A DNA stretch of 39,278 bases from an uncultured Clostridia bacterium (GCA_947305635.1 CAMZEG010000002.1:1-39278); one strand, 5' to 3'; counted from the first letter of the stretch, positions 1 to 8,606 are shown. Notes: a model not told the origin generated them from the sequence alone. Made by a program: numbers and translations.

Positions 1-35
1 GTGATGTCGCCGGCTTTGGGCATATAAGTTGACAT
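1..35 (-). CDS. rplM: 50S ribosomal protein L13, N-terminal fragment (runs off the left edge)
   Basis: Reverse complement reads GGAGG-N8-ATG TCA ACT TAT ATG CCC AAA GCC GGC GAC ATC = MSTYMPKAGDI, matching the usual Clostridia L13 N-terminus; RBS and promoter upstream. Confidence 0.72.
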   Translation of the reverse strand, partial: MSTYMPKAGDI

Positions 36-43
36 GTTGGTTT

Positions 44-124
44 CCTCCAATCAAAATTGCTGGCGCTCTCGCGCCGGATGTCAAATTGCTGAGATAGTGT
101 ATCACAGCGCCTGCCCTTTGTCAA
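44..124 (-). promoter_or_regulatory. Promoter and short structured leader of rplM
   Basis: Minus strand TTGACA (119-124), 17-bp spacer, TACACT (96-101); leader hairpin GGCGC-GAGA-GCGCC (62-75) between two copies of AGCAATTT(T)G; GGAGG at 44-48. Confidence 0.7.
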
Positions 125-282
125 CACTTTTTTGAAACTTTTTCAAAATACAAATCCAATGCTCGATTTATCTTCGTTTTCCTCGTTTTTTCTCCTGTTT
201 TCTCCCAATCAATTTTTCGTTTTTTGCGACGCGCCCCGCCTTTTCCCGGCCTGCACCCGCCTTTCCGCGACACCCGCAGCTT

Positions 283-314
283 CCTTAATCCCTTATTCCC
301 TTAATCCCTCAGTC
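283..314. repeat. Four degenerate 8-bp tandem units
   Basis: Plus strand CCTTAATC CCTTATTC CCTTAATC CCTCAGTC. Confidence 0.7.
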
Positions 315-412
315 CCTTTTCCCCTTCCTTCCACAATTCCACAGCCCGCTTTTCCGCGCCACGTCTGGGCTTCTCCCCGGTTACCCGCGGCTCACTTCCA
401 TAGCGATTACAC

Positions 413-475
413 GCTCTTTTCCGTGTTTTCCACGGTTTGCGCGGCGATTTCCACGTTTTCCTCGCGGTTTTCCAC
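413..475 (-). repeat. Three degenerate 21-bp tandem units
   Basis: Minus strand units starting at 475, 454 and 433: GTGGAAAACCGCGAGGAAAAC / GTGGAAATCGCCGCGCAAACC / GTGGAAAACACGGAAAAGAGC. Confidence 0.7.
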
Positions 476-487
476 ATCCGAAACAGC

Positions 488-529
488 GCAAAACCGCCTG
501 TGTAAAGCAAAGTTACTTTACACAGGCGG
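488..529 (-). terminator. Rho-independent terminator of the 542..1324 gene
   Basis: Perfect 14-bp stem CCGCCTGTGTAAAG/CTTTACACAGGCGG (494-507 / 516-529) followed by TTTTGCG on the minus strand. Confidence 0.85.
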
Positions 530-541
530 CATGTTTTACTC

Positions 542-1324
542 TCAGTCTTCCCCAAGCGTTTGGCGCAAAAACCGCTGCGCTTCGGTCAGATCGCGCTCGT
601 CGCGGAAGTTGTGGCGGTAGAGTTCAATCAGATATTTTCCCTTGTAGCCGCGACCCTCGAGCGCGTCGAACAGCCGCCGGAACGGGAACTCCCCTTTCCC
701 GGGCGGCATGCAGTCATGGCTGGCGTCCCGGTCGCTCGCGTGCACATGCACAATGCTGTCCCCGACGGCGTCGATGAAAGCGAACGGGTCGACCCCCGCG
801 CGGCCGGCCTGCTTGAGGTCGAGCACCATCGCGAAGTCGTCGCCCAACTCCGCCTGCAGCTTTTGCATGAACGCCGGGTGTTCGCCGACGTAGTAGACGA
901 CGTTTTCGTGCGCGACCTGCACGCCGAAGGGTTTTGCTCTTTCGTTGAGCTGCGCGAGCCGTTCGGCGTAGCGTTCCGGCTCGATTTTGAGGCTCTTTGC
1001 CCCGTGGAGAACGAAGAGGTGCGCCCCGAGCGCTTCGGCCGCCTCAAAAAAGCGCGGGTAAAAGTCCAGGCTGTCGCGGAACCGCCGCTCGTATTCGCTG
1101 AAGAGCCAGAACCCCTCGGTGAACGACATGAACGGGTGGACGGAGACGATCTCCATCCCGTAGCCGTCGCGGATCGCGCAAAGCTCCCGCAGCAGATCCC
1201 CGTGCAGCTCGCCCGGCGAATTGAAAAAGATCTCCGCCGTCTTGGCTCCCGCCTCTCCGATCCGGCGCAGAGACGCTTCGGTCTCCTCCGGATAAAAGCA
1301 GGACGACGACATCCCGATCCGCAT
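542..1324 (-). CDS. Sugar phosphate isomerase/epimerase (xylose isomerase-like TIM barrel)
   Basis: 260 aa, MRIGMSSSCFYPE...HENVVYYVGEHPAFMQ...MVLDLKQAGRAGVDPF...VHVHASDR...GKGEFPF; TTGCTT-17-TATAAT promoter upstream. Confidence 0.82.
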   Translation of the reverse strand: MRIGMSSSCFYPEETEASLRRIGEAGAKTAEIFFNSPGELHGDLLRELCAIRDGYGMEIVSVHPFMSFTEGFWLFSEYERRFRDSLDFYPRFFEAAEALGAHLFVLHGAKSLKIEPERYAERLAQLNERAKPFGVQVAHENVVYYVGEHPAFMQKLQAELGDDFAMVLDLKQAGRAGVDPFAFIDAVGDSIVHVHASDRDASHDCMPPGKGEFPFRRLFDALEGRGYKGKYLIELYRHNFRDERDLTEAQRFLRQTLGED

Positions 1325-1389
1325 AGCAGCCCCTCCCTTCGGTTGATGGGTTTATTATAGCAAACGGCGCGGGAAAAAGCAAGCGTAGT

Positions 1390-1417
1390 CGACAGTCGTT
1401 AGTCGTTAGTCGTCAGC
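1390..1417. repeat. Degenerate heptanucleotide tandem repeat
   Basis: CGACAGT CGTTAGT CGTTAGT CGTCAGC, four consecutive 7-mers. Confidence 0.8.
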
Positions 1418-1531
1418 GACGCGAGGGAGGAATGCACGGCAGCGAAGTCATCGCCCGCGGAACAACGCTGCGTGTGAGTATTGTCGCGCAGGGGCAACCC
1501 TGCGTGGTCGCCCTTCAAGTCTCTCTCCCCA

Positions 1532-1563
1532 AAAGCAAAAGCAGGGCGCAACCGCGCCCTGCT
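1532..1563 (-). terminator. Terminator of the metallophosphoesterase gene
   Basis: AGCAGGGCGC-GGTT-GCGCCCTGCT then TTTGCTTTT on the minus strand. Confidence 0.85.
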
Positions 1564-1581
1564 CTTTTGTTTGCACTGTGT

Positions 1582-2799
1582 TTATCTGCTGCCCTTCCAC
1601 GGAGTGACGAACACCAACCGGAGCAGGAACCGCAGGATGTCGCCGAAGATGGCGGTGGACATGATGTCGATCGGGACGATCTTGACGTTGTCGCCGGTGA
1701 TCTCGTCGTAATAGACCGAATCGATCAGGTAGTTCGCGACGTCGTTTTCGTCGAAGGTGTAGACGCGCATGGAGCGGTGCGCCGCTCTGCCGTAGGCCGC
1801 AAAGCCCGTGCCGCCGTTGTAGCCCATGATGATCTCGTCGTCGGTCTTCATGATGAAGTGGTTGACATGGTCGTGCGCAAAGAACGCGCCGATGATGTCG
1901 CCCTTTTCGAGCCAGGCTTCGTATTCGCCGGACTTCGTGTCAAAGACCTCGGAGCAGGGCGCTTCGCCGACATAGTTGTCGTTGCGGACCATCCGGTCGG
2001 GATCGGTGAACATGTTCTCTTCTTTTTCAAGATACCACTTATAGTCGTTCAGGCTGAAGATCGCGTCGTTCGCGTGCTTCGCGTCGGTCTGCTCAAGGCA
2101 CTGATAGATCTCCTTGACGGGGACATGCTGGAAGACGACGGAGGGAACGACCGTGCCGCCGTTGGCGGTTTTGAGCTCGTCGCTCTTTTGCTTGTACCAT
2201 TCGGTCGTTTCCGGATAGCAGCCGGTGTAGCCGTTGGCAAGGCCGTCCTTGTTCTGCGAATCGATCATGTAGACGTTGAGCGCCATCTTGCTGCCGTCGC
2301 TCGACATGATGGGAATGTTGTAGGTGCCGGGGTCGACGTCCTTGTCTTCCTTGTTCCAGATGTTGTATTCAAACTCGTCGAAGACTTCCATCTGCTCTCT
2401 GGGGGAAACCATGTCGTCCTTGTCGTGGTCGTGGTTGCCCGGGGTGTAGGCGAACGGGACCTCCAGTTCGTTCAGCAGAGCCGCGAGGTTGCGCAGCGAC
2501 TGCTTGACGCGCTTGGCGTTCGCGCCGATGAAAATATCGTTGCAAACGTCGCCGGGGATCACGACGAGGTCGGGCTTCTCCTGCGCAACGGCGGCGCGGA
2601 TGAAGGCCTCGGTCCGCTTGTTCATCTTGTCGGTGTCCTGCGTATCGTTGATCTGCAGAATCTTGAATTTGCCGTCTTTGTTGAACTGCAAGACCTTTTC
2701 CCCCTTGTCGTTGACTGTCGCCTTTTCCGCCGCGAACGCGACCGTGCAGCAGGAAAGCAGCATGATAACGGATAAAATGAGTGCGAGTGCTTTCTTCAT
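1582..2799 (-). CDS. Secreted calcineurin-like metallophosphoesterase
   Basis: Start at 2799 (MKKALALILSVIMLLSCCTVAFAA signal peptide) rather than 2994; motifs FKILQINDTQD, VIPGDVCND, TPGNHDHDKDD, FAHDHVNHF; TATAAT promoter upstream. Confidence 0.85.
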   Translation of the reverse strand: MKKALALILSVIMLLSCCTVAFAAEKATVNDKGEKVLQFNKDGKFKILQINDTQDTDKMNKRTEAFIRAAVAQEKPDLVVIPGDVCNDIFIGANAKRVKQSLRNLAALLNELEVPFAYTPGNHDHDKDDMVSPREQMEVFDEFEYNIWNKEDKDVDPGTYNIPIMSSDGSKMALNVYMIDSQNKDGLANGYTGCYPETTEWYKQKSDELKTANGGTVVPSVVFQHVPVKEIYQCLEQTDAKHANDAIFSLNDYKWYLEKEENMFTDPDRMVRNDNYVGEAPCSEVFDTKSGEYEAWLEKGDIIGAFFAHDHVNHFIMKTDDEIIMGYNGGTGFAAYGRAAHRSMRVYTFDENDVANYLIDSVYYDEITGDNVKIVPIDIMSTAIFGDILRFLLRLVFVTPWKGSR

Positions 2800-2883
2800 G
2801 TCAGAAACACGCCTTTCTGTTGAGGATAGTTGTATTATAGCAAAAAGCGGCGCAAAAAACAACCGACGAAGCCGCGCCGACTG

Positions 2884-2925
2884 AACAAAAAAACGGCAGC
2901 CTTTTTGTGAAGGTTGCCGATTTTG
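2884..2925 (-). terminator. Terminator of the FN3 protein gene
   Basis: CGGCAACCTT-CACAAA-AAGGCTGCCG-type stem then TTTTTTT on the minus strand. Confidence 0.7.
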
Positions 2926-2935
2926 ATTGGATTGT

Positions 2936-4102
2936 TCAAATCGCGGTTTCCACTTTCTGGTAGTCGGCGGGAAGCTCGAACGCGTCGTCCGCAACGTCGG
3001 ACGAGAAGGTGTAAACCGTTATAACGTTGACGCCGCCGTTCGCCGCATAGAAGACGATTTCAACCAGCGAATCGCCGTTAAAGTCGAAGGCCGTGGCGGT
3101 TCCGTCCTCCTGATGGAACAGCTCGCGCTGCAAGATCGTTTTGCCTCTGCGGACCTCGATCAGCTGCGGCGCGCCGACCGGGTCTTCCGTCAGCGCTTTT
3201 GCCAGATCGTCAAAGTCGGTTTCGTCAAGCGCTTCCGCAAGAACGGCCTGCGTCGTCGGGGTATAGCGCTTGCGCAGCGGGAGCAGCGTGAACGCGCCCT
3301 CGTCGTTTTGCAGCAGCTTCACCCGCGTGCCGGAAATCTTGGTGTCGATCGCGACCTTCTCTCCCTGTCGGCAAACCGTCGTTGCCGCGCCTGCGGACAC
3401 GCCCTTGTCCGTCATGAACTTCACCGTGTATGTCCCGCTTTGCAGTGTCGCGGCGAAGGGCGCGGTCTTGCTTTGGGTGGTCGGCGCCGCCTTCTTTGTC
3501 TTCGCGTTCAGCCACGAGGAATATTTGCCGTAGAGCCTGTCGTAGTCGATTTTGGTATAGGCGCGGACGGAGAACAGGTAGGTCGTGTCCGGCTGCAGAC
3601 CGCCGACCGTGATCGCGGTCTTCTTGGTCGCTTTGATCTTATGGTAGGTGTTCCGGATCGCGTCGTAGTAATAGACGACGTAGCCCGTCGCGCCCGTGAC
3701 CGGCTCCCAGCGGAATTTGATCGTGTCTTCGGTCGCCTTCGCCAGCGTCGGCTGCTCCACCTTCTTCGGCAGGATGTAAAACGAATAGACCCGTTTGCCG
3801 GTGTAGCCGCTGCCGTCGATCGCCTTGATGATCACTGTCGCGTCGCCGACTTCCACGTTGTCTTTATAGCGGACGGTGTAGTGCTTGCCTTCTTTGAGCA
3901 CCTTGTCGTTGTGCTTGACCGTGACGGCGGGCGTTTTCGCCTTGCCGCTGTAGACGGTGCGGGTATAGGCGAACTTCATCTTCACGCCGGCGTGCCGGAA
4001 CGAGGTCGGCTGCTTTTTCGCCGCGAACGCGGGCACTGCGCACGCGCAAACCATTGTCAGGCAAAGCAGAACCGCCAGCGCCTGTTTCAGATACCGTTTC
4101 AT
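2936..4102 (-). CDS. Secreted protein: signal peptide, YTG-type Ig-like domain, fibronectin type III domain, C-terminal LolA-like region
   Basis: MKRYLKQALAVLLCLTMVCACAVPAFAA; RTVYSGKAKTPAVTVKHNDKVLKEGKHYTVRYKDNVEVGDATVIIKAIDGSGYTG; FN3-like PTLAKATEDTIKFRWEPVTGATGYVVYYYD; paralogue of 16695..18689. Confidence 0.75.
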   Translation of the reverse strand: MKRYLKQALAVLLCLTMVCACAVPAFAAKKQPTSFRHAGVKMKFAYTRTVYSGKAKTPAVTVKHNDKVLKEGKHYTVRYKDNVEVGDATVIIKAIDGSGYTGKRVYSFYILPKKVEQPTLAKATEDTIKFRWEPVTGATGYVVYYYDAIRNTYHKIKATKKTAITVGGLQPDTTYLFSVRAYTKIDYDRLYGKYSSWLNAKTKKAAPTTQSKTAPFAATLQSGTYTVKFMTDKGVSAGAATTVCRQGEKVAIDTKISGTRVKLLQNDEGAFTLLPLRKRYTPTTQAVLAEALDETDFDDLAKALTEDPVGAPQLIEVRRGKTILQRELFHQEDGTATAFDFNGDSLVEIVFYAANGGVNVITVYTFSSDVADDAFELPADYQKVETAI

Positions 4103-5625
4103 CCGAAGAGCCCCCTTACGCTATTGTCGATGACCACCGTCGTCACACTGCACGCGGGAACGGTGAATTCGTTGTGCCGGACGCCGTTGTAGGTCTGCTC
4201 GAGCTGATGTGTCGCGTCCGTGGTGTAGATCGCCATGTGGATCCCCGACGCGTCGAGGCGGATCGTCTTTTCGTCCCCCTCGTTGGAGATCACAAGCACC
4301 TGCCGGTTATCCGGCGTCGCGAACGCGGCGAAGTCGGTCTGAACGTGCCGCTCCCAGCTCGCCTCGCGGTAATCCTCCGGCTTGCAGACGAAGGTCATGA
4401 TCTTCGACCCGGCGGGCACGAATTTGGAAAAATGCGCCAGAGCGTAATAGCGGTAGCTGACGTCATACGTCGCAAAGTCCGTGTCGGCGCTGAACAAGCC
4501 GTCGCTATAATCGAGCCCGTCCTCATTGTTGATTCCGCGCTGGTTGACCGCGACCCATGACGTCCAGCTGTTCGCGCGGGTAAAGTTGAAGTCGTTCGCG
4601 ATCACCCGCGCCATAATGACCGCCGCCATCGGGTCGGTCGTCGCGTGCTTGTTCGGCAGCTCGCACCATTCGGTCATGTCGAGCGTCCGGTCACCGAAGT
4701 TCTGTTCATCGAACCAGGTGCGGAAATCCGCCTTTTCCCAAAGCTGGGCGTCCTTCCAGTAGCTGTGGTAGGCGAACGAGCCGGTGTTGCGCAGCAGCAC
4801 GTCGTCGCTGCCGATCCCCGAGAAGTATTCCTTCGTCAAATCGCCGATTTCGCCGGCCTCCGGGACGGAGAGCTGCACGGGCAGCTTTCTCGCCTCTATC
4901 CCTTCGGCAAACAGGTGCAGCACCCGCAGCAGCTGCTCGGTCTCGTAGTGGCAGCCCTCCTGGTGGACCCACTGTCCGCCCCAGCCCCACTGCGGCTCGT
5001 TGATCGGGGAGATGTATTTGACGGGCACGCCTTTCGAAAGGAAGTACTCCGTGATCGTCAAAAAGTAATCGACAAAGGCCTGCTCAAACGCCGGGTCGAG
5101 GTTCGGGTCGCCGTCCTCGACGCCGCCGCTCGCTTCGCCCGAAACGGTCATCGTGTAGTGCGGGCTGTTCGCGAACAGCACCACCGTATCGACGCAGCCG
5201 TAGGACAGCGCTTCAAAGAGCGCCTTCTGCGCGTTCGCGTCGCGGGTGAAGTCATAGATCCACGTCTGCGTCTCTTCGTCGAAGACATAGAAGCTTTCCG
5301 CGTTGCGCCAGGGGTTGCCGACGCGGTTGTGCGCCGGGTTGACGCCGCCGCCGACGTTGTAGCGGTAGATGTTCAGCGCGAGCCCGTCCTTGCTGTAAAG
5401 CCGTTTGACAAGGTCGGTCCGCGTCGCGTCGTCGTCGACCATGTGGCTCCACCAGCAGGCGGAGGTGCCGAAGCCGCTGACGCATTCCTGCGTCACCAGC
5501 GGAGATAACCGGATTGTCACGTCTGCGCCCTCCCTTCCGAGCTGTCCGCTCCAAACGCTCACCGCGGTCAGAAGACCCATCAGGTAAAGCGCGACCTTGA
5601 GCCAGATCTCTTTGAGTTTCTGCAT
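4099..5625 (-). CDS. Glycoside hydrolase family 30-like (glucosylceramidase / endo-beta-1,6-galactanase type)
   Basis: 508 aa; CVSGFGTSACWW, LNIYRYNVGGG, acid/base ISPINEPQWGWG, nucleophile LDMTEWCELP; N-terminal hydrophobic segment; 4-nt overlap with the downstream FN3 gene. Confidence 0.85.
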   Translation of the reverse strand: MQKLKEIWLKVALYLMGLLTAVSVWSGQLGREGADVTIRLSPLVTQECVSGFGTSACWWSHMVDDDATRTDLVKRLYSKDGLALNIYRYNVGGGVNPAHNRVGNPWRNAESFYVFDEETQTWIYDFTRDANAQKALFEALSYGCVDTVVLFANSPHYTMTVSGEASGGVEDGDPNLDPAFEQAFVDYFLTITEYFLSKGVPVKYISPINEPQWGWGGQWVHQEGCHYETEQLLRVLHLFAEGIEARKLPVQLSVPEAGEIGDLTKEYFSGIGSDDVLLRNTGSFAYHSYWKDAQLWEKADFRTWFDEQNFGDRTLDMTEWCELPNKHATTDPMAAVIMARVIANDFNFTRANSWTSWVAVNQRGINNEDGLDYSDGLFSADTDFATYDVSYRYYALAHFSKFVPAGSKIMTFVCKPEDYREASWERHVQTDFAAFATPDNRQVLVISNEGDEKTIRLDASGIHMAIYTTDATHQLEQTYNGVRHNEFTVPACSVTTVVIDNSVRGLFG

Positions 5626-5660
5626 GCTGTATGCCTCCCTTCGGATCGCATCTTTTCTCT

Positions 5661-5689
5661 TTTATACCATATTTCGAAAGGCCTGTCAA
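5661..5689 (-). promoter_or_regulatory. Promoter of the GH30-FN3 operon
   Basis: Minus strand TTGACA-17-TATAAA; ATACCAT 7-mer (5664-5670, plus strand) overlaps the -10 region. Confidence 0.7.
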
Positions 5690-5782
5690 TAAAAGAACCG
5701 CCCGCAACCGGGCAGGGAAAAGCGAAATATGTTTTTTAATTGTTGCGGAATTGAATATAATAAAAAAATGCGTCGGAATGGG

Positions 5783-5816
5783 TTGCATTTTGCCGGCATA
5801 CCATATATAATGGTAT
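5783..5816 (+). promoter_or_regulatory. Promoter with operator-like palindrome upstream of the DUF4474-like gene
   Basis: TTGCAT (5783-5788), 17-bp spacer, TATAAT (5806-5811); perfect inverted repeat ATACCAT-ATATA-ATGGTAT (5798-5816). Confidence 0.7.
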
Positions 5817-5858
5817 AGTTATTATGACCACTATATTTTGTTTCCCCGGAGGCGTATC

Positions 5859-7082
5859 ATGTACCAAAAAATCGTATTCATCATGCTGATCCCGCTGCTG
5901 TTCTTCTACACGCTGATGCCCGCCGCGTTCGGCGCGCGCAACGACGAATGCTTCAAGCTCAGCGACCTCAAGGATCTGCATTCTCTGAGCGACTATGTCA
6001 ACTATATCCAGGAACGCGGCGCCCCGTCGTTCGACACCGACGCCTTTTTGCGCATCCTCGCCCCGGGCGACATCGCCCGTAAGATTTTGCATGGCCAGGT
6101 CCTTGACCGCGAAGAGGAAGCCTACCTCGACGCGTCGCTTGACGAAACGCTGTCCTCTTACTGCACCTATATCGCGGAGAACACCGGCTTCGATCTCGAG
6201 CGCCTGATCACCCATCTGCCGAACCTGAACGGCCCGGCGGAATTCGGCGCGAAGGTGCTGCACGTCAACACCACCGAGCTGCGCGAAAAGATCTTCGAGC
6301 TGCGCAACGAGGCGGACGACGAGGGCGACACCTTCAAGGCGAACATGCTCTATCTCATCGGCGCGTACTTCTCCGTGATCGAAAAGGCGGAGATCCGCGC
6401 GGTGCCCTCCTACCGCGATCCCGACGAAGTGATGGTCGAAGTGACCGTGACCTATTACGACGGCACGAAGGAAGTCATGTATCCCGGATTGTTTATCAAC
6501 ACCGTGACCGGCGAAGCGACCGGCTACACCGACACCGGTATGATCAACCTCGGTTTCAACTGCCAGATTCCGGAACTGGTCGTTTACGCAACGGTCGGCG
6601 CGTGGCAGCGCAGCCTCGGCTTCATGCTGCTGTATGACATCCTCGCAAACTCCTCCCCGCTGTTCAATTACAACACCCGCCGTCTGAAGTTCGATTACAA
6701 CGGCAAGGAATGGATGATCCAGATCTGGAAGGGCAACTACGCGCTGATCACCAACGGCGCGGAGGTCGGCGTCTACAACCGCGAATCAGGCTCGAAGGGC
6801 ACCTATTACAACTGCGCGAGCGACGACGAACTGATGAACATGACGCTGCAGCTGTATCACCATGACGACCAGCTCTTCTCCATCGGGCCGATGAAGCACT
6901 GGTGGATGAACGGCTTCAAGATCACGAAGACCATCTATCAGCCGAAGGATCTGACGATGAAGTTTTCCATCGATATGCCGGATGAAGAGATGCTGAACGC
7001 GTTTGCCGGCGCGATCGATAAGGAAGGCACCGGCGACGTCACCTATGTGATCGACGGACTGACAATCTATGTGACATTCTAA
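5859..7082 (+). CDS. Secreted/membrane-anchored DUF4474-like protein
   Basis: Start MYQKIVFIMLIPLLFFYTLMPAAFG at 5859 with GGAGG; C-terminal half FDYNGKEWMIQIWKGNYALITNGAEVGVYNRE...YNCASDDELMNMTLQL is DUF4474-like from recall. Confidence 0.7.
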   Translation: MYQKIVFIMLIPLLFFYTLMPAAFGARNDECFKLSDLKDLHSLSDYVNYIQERGAPSFDTDAFLRILAPGDIARKILHGQVLDREEEAYLDASLDETLSSYCTYIAENTGFDLERLITHLPNLNGPAEFGAKVLHVNTTELREKIFELRNEADDEGDTFKANMLYLIGAYFSVIEKAEIRAVPSYRDPDEVMVEVTVTYYDGTKEVMYPGLFINTVTGEATGYTDTGMINLGFNCQIPELVVYATVGAWQRSLGFMLLYDILANSSPLFNYNTRRLKFDYNGKEWMIQIWKGNYALITNGAEVGVYNRESGSKGTYYNCASDDELMNMTLQLYHHDDQLFSIGPMKHWWMNGFKITKTIYQPKDLTMKFSIDMPDEEMLNAFAGAIDKEGTGDVTYVIDGLTIYVTF

Positions 7083-7088
7083 AGCAGA

Positions 7089-7128
7089 AAAACAATGGCC
7101 GCGCTCCGAAGAGCGCGGCCATTGTTTT
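7089..7128. terminator. Bidirectional terminator between convergent genes
   Basis: 18-bp perfect stem AAAACAATGGCCGCGCTC-CGAA-GAGCGCGGCCATTGTTTT. Confidence 0.92.
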
Positions 7129-7145
7129 GTTGTTTTCGCAGCCGC

Positions 7146-8606
7146 TTACAACAGCTTTTCCAATCCGGCGTCGGAGTATTCCTCGCCGGCGCGTTTTTTC
7201 TGCAGCTGCACGCGCAGCGCGTCGTAGGTCTTTCTCGTCATCGGATACAGCAGCAGCCACAGCAGCGCCAGCGTCATGATCGCGGCGGGGATCAGGGAGG
7301 ACAGGTTTTCCATACCCTTCACGATCGATTCCGCAGGGCGCACAAACGTCGCGGCGTCCGCGCCGGATTCGCTGGTCGCGTCGTAGCCGTAGGCGCCGAG
7401 GATCAGGCCCTGCGCCAGAATGCCGGCGGCGGAGCCGAACTTCTGCACCAGCTGCGGCAGTGCGGTGGTCATGCTCTCGCGGCGCGCGCCGTCCTGTCCG
7501 TTGACATATTCGTCCAGCTCCACGATGTCGTACGCCATCGAGTAGAACACGGTCCAGAAGGTGGAAAGTCCGGTGCCCAGCAGCAGCGGCGCGCCGATCA
7601 GCATGATCTTGAACGAGCCGATCTGCGTGTCGAAGCCGATGACCTTCAGCAAAATCAGGCCGACGACCGTGACAGAGATGAAGATCAGACAGGCGGTGCG
7701 GCGGTCGGTCTTTTCGCAGACCTTGGTCACGACCGGGACCGCGACGGCCATTGTGATGACCAGCATGCCGATGACGATGGCGATGCCGGAGTTATAGTCG
7801 GTGTTGATGCAGTCGACGACCATGTAGGACAGGTTGCTCTGCAGCATGGAGGCGCCCGCAAGGAAGAAGAACACGAACAGCAAAAAGAACTTCACGGGGC
7901 GCAGCTTTGTAATCTCGCCGAAGCTGCGCAGCGTGGTGCCGATGCCGAGGCCCTTCGGGGCAACTTCGCCTTCTTTTGCCTGCCGCGCCTGATAGACGCC
8001 CTTGAGCGAGGCGGCGCAGACGAGGCCGGACAGCACGGCGAGGATGGACAGCCCGCCCGCCACGTGCATATAGGTGATGGCGCCGACGCCCACCAGCGCG
8101 GGCATGATGTTGCCGATGCCGATGCAGAACGCGTTGACAAACGAGGACTGCGAGCGCAGAACCGTGCGTTCGTCATAATCCTCGGTCAGCTCCGCGACCA
8201 CGGCGTAATAGGGGATCGTATAGATGGTGTAGAACAGCCAGATCAGCATCGATACCGCCGTATACAGCAGCACGTTCGGCAGCTGCGCTTCGCCGAAGGC
8301 TTTGGGGCCGAGGCCGCTCCAGACCACGGTGAAGCAAAGCGCCAGCGGCAGCACGGACTTGAGCATCATCTTGCGCTTGTCCTTGCCGGGACGGTCGGAG
8401 ATGTTGCCGACGATCGGGTCCGTAATGGCGTCCCAGCCGATGGAAATGAAGATCACGATACCCGCGAGCTGCGGCTTTACATGGATGATCTGCACCAAAA
8501 ACGTGAGGAAATAGGTGTAGTACATGTTGTACAGCAGCGAGTCGGCGGCAATGCCCAGCGCATAGCCGACTTTTTTCTTTCTGGTCAGTCCAGCATTCTT
8601 AGCCAA
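7146..8606 (-). CDS. GPH-family (MelB-like) MFS sugar:cation symporter
   Basis: KKKVGYALGIAADSLLYNMYYTYFLTFLVQ...GWDAITDPIVGNISDRPG...; likely TTG start at 8606 after AGAAGGAAT RBS; TTGACT-17-TATAAT promoter at 8657-8685. Confidence 0.85.
   Translation of the reverse strand: MAKNAGLTRKKKVGYALGIAADSLLYNMYYTYFLTFLVQIIHVKPQLAGIVIFISIGWDAITDPIVGNISDRPGKDKRKMMLKSVLPLALCFTVVWSGLGPKAFGEAQLPNVLLYTAVSMLIWLFYTIYTIPYYAVVAELTEDYDERTVLRSQSSFVNAFCIGIGNIMPALVGVGAITYMHVAGGLSILAVLSGLVCAASLKGVYQARQAKEGEVAPKGLGIGTTLRSFGEITKLRPVKFFLLFVFFFLAGASMLQSNLSYMVVDCINTDYNSGIAIVIGMLVITMAVAVPVVTKVCEKTDRRTACLIFISVTVVGLILLKVIGFDTQIGSFKIMLIGAPLLLGTGLSTFWTVFYSMAYDIVELDEYVNGQDGARRESMTTALPQLVQKFGSAAGILAQGLILGAYGYDATSESGADAATFVRPAESIVKGMENLSSLIPAAIMTLALLWLLLYPMTRKTYDALRVQLQKKRAGEEYSDAGLEKLL

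Noticed and set aside
466-478. TTTTCCACA considered as DnaA boxes or an origin
   Set aside because: Only degenerate single matches inside low-complexity sequence; no cluster of TTATCCACA and no dnaA/dnaN nearby.
301-555. 84-aa minus-strand ORF with WKxxRKx heptapeptide repeats
   Set aside because: It starts inside the end of the isomerase gene, lacks a convincing RBS, and reads through a perfect 14-bp terminator stem (CRLCKVTLLYTGG is the translated hairpin). Repeats are a DNA-level property.
132-620. 162-aa plus-strand ORF
   Set aside because: Translation of a pyrimidine-rich tract and a terminator; overlaps the real minus-strand CDS; no RBS or family signature.
5736-6263. 175-aa minus-strand ORF in the GH30/DUF4474 intergenic region
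   Set aside because: Mostly antisense to the DUF4474-like gene and crosses its promoter; no family signature.
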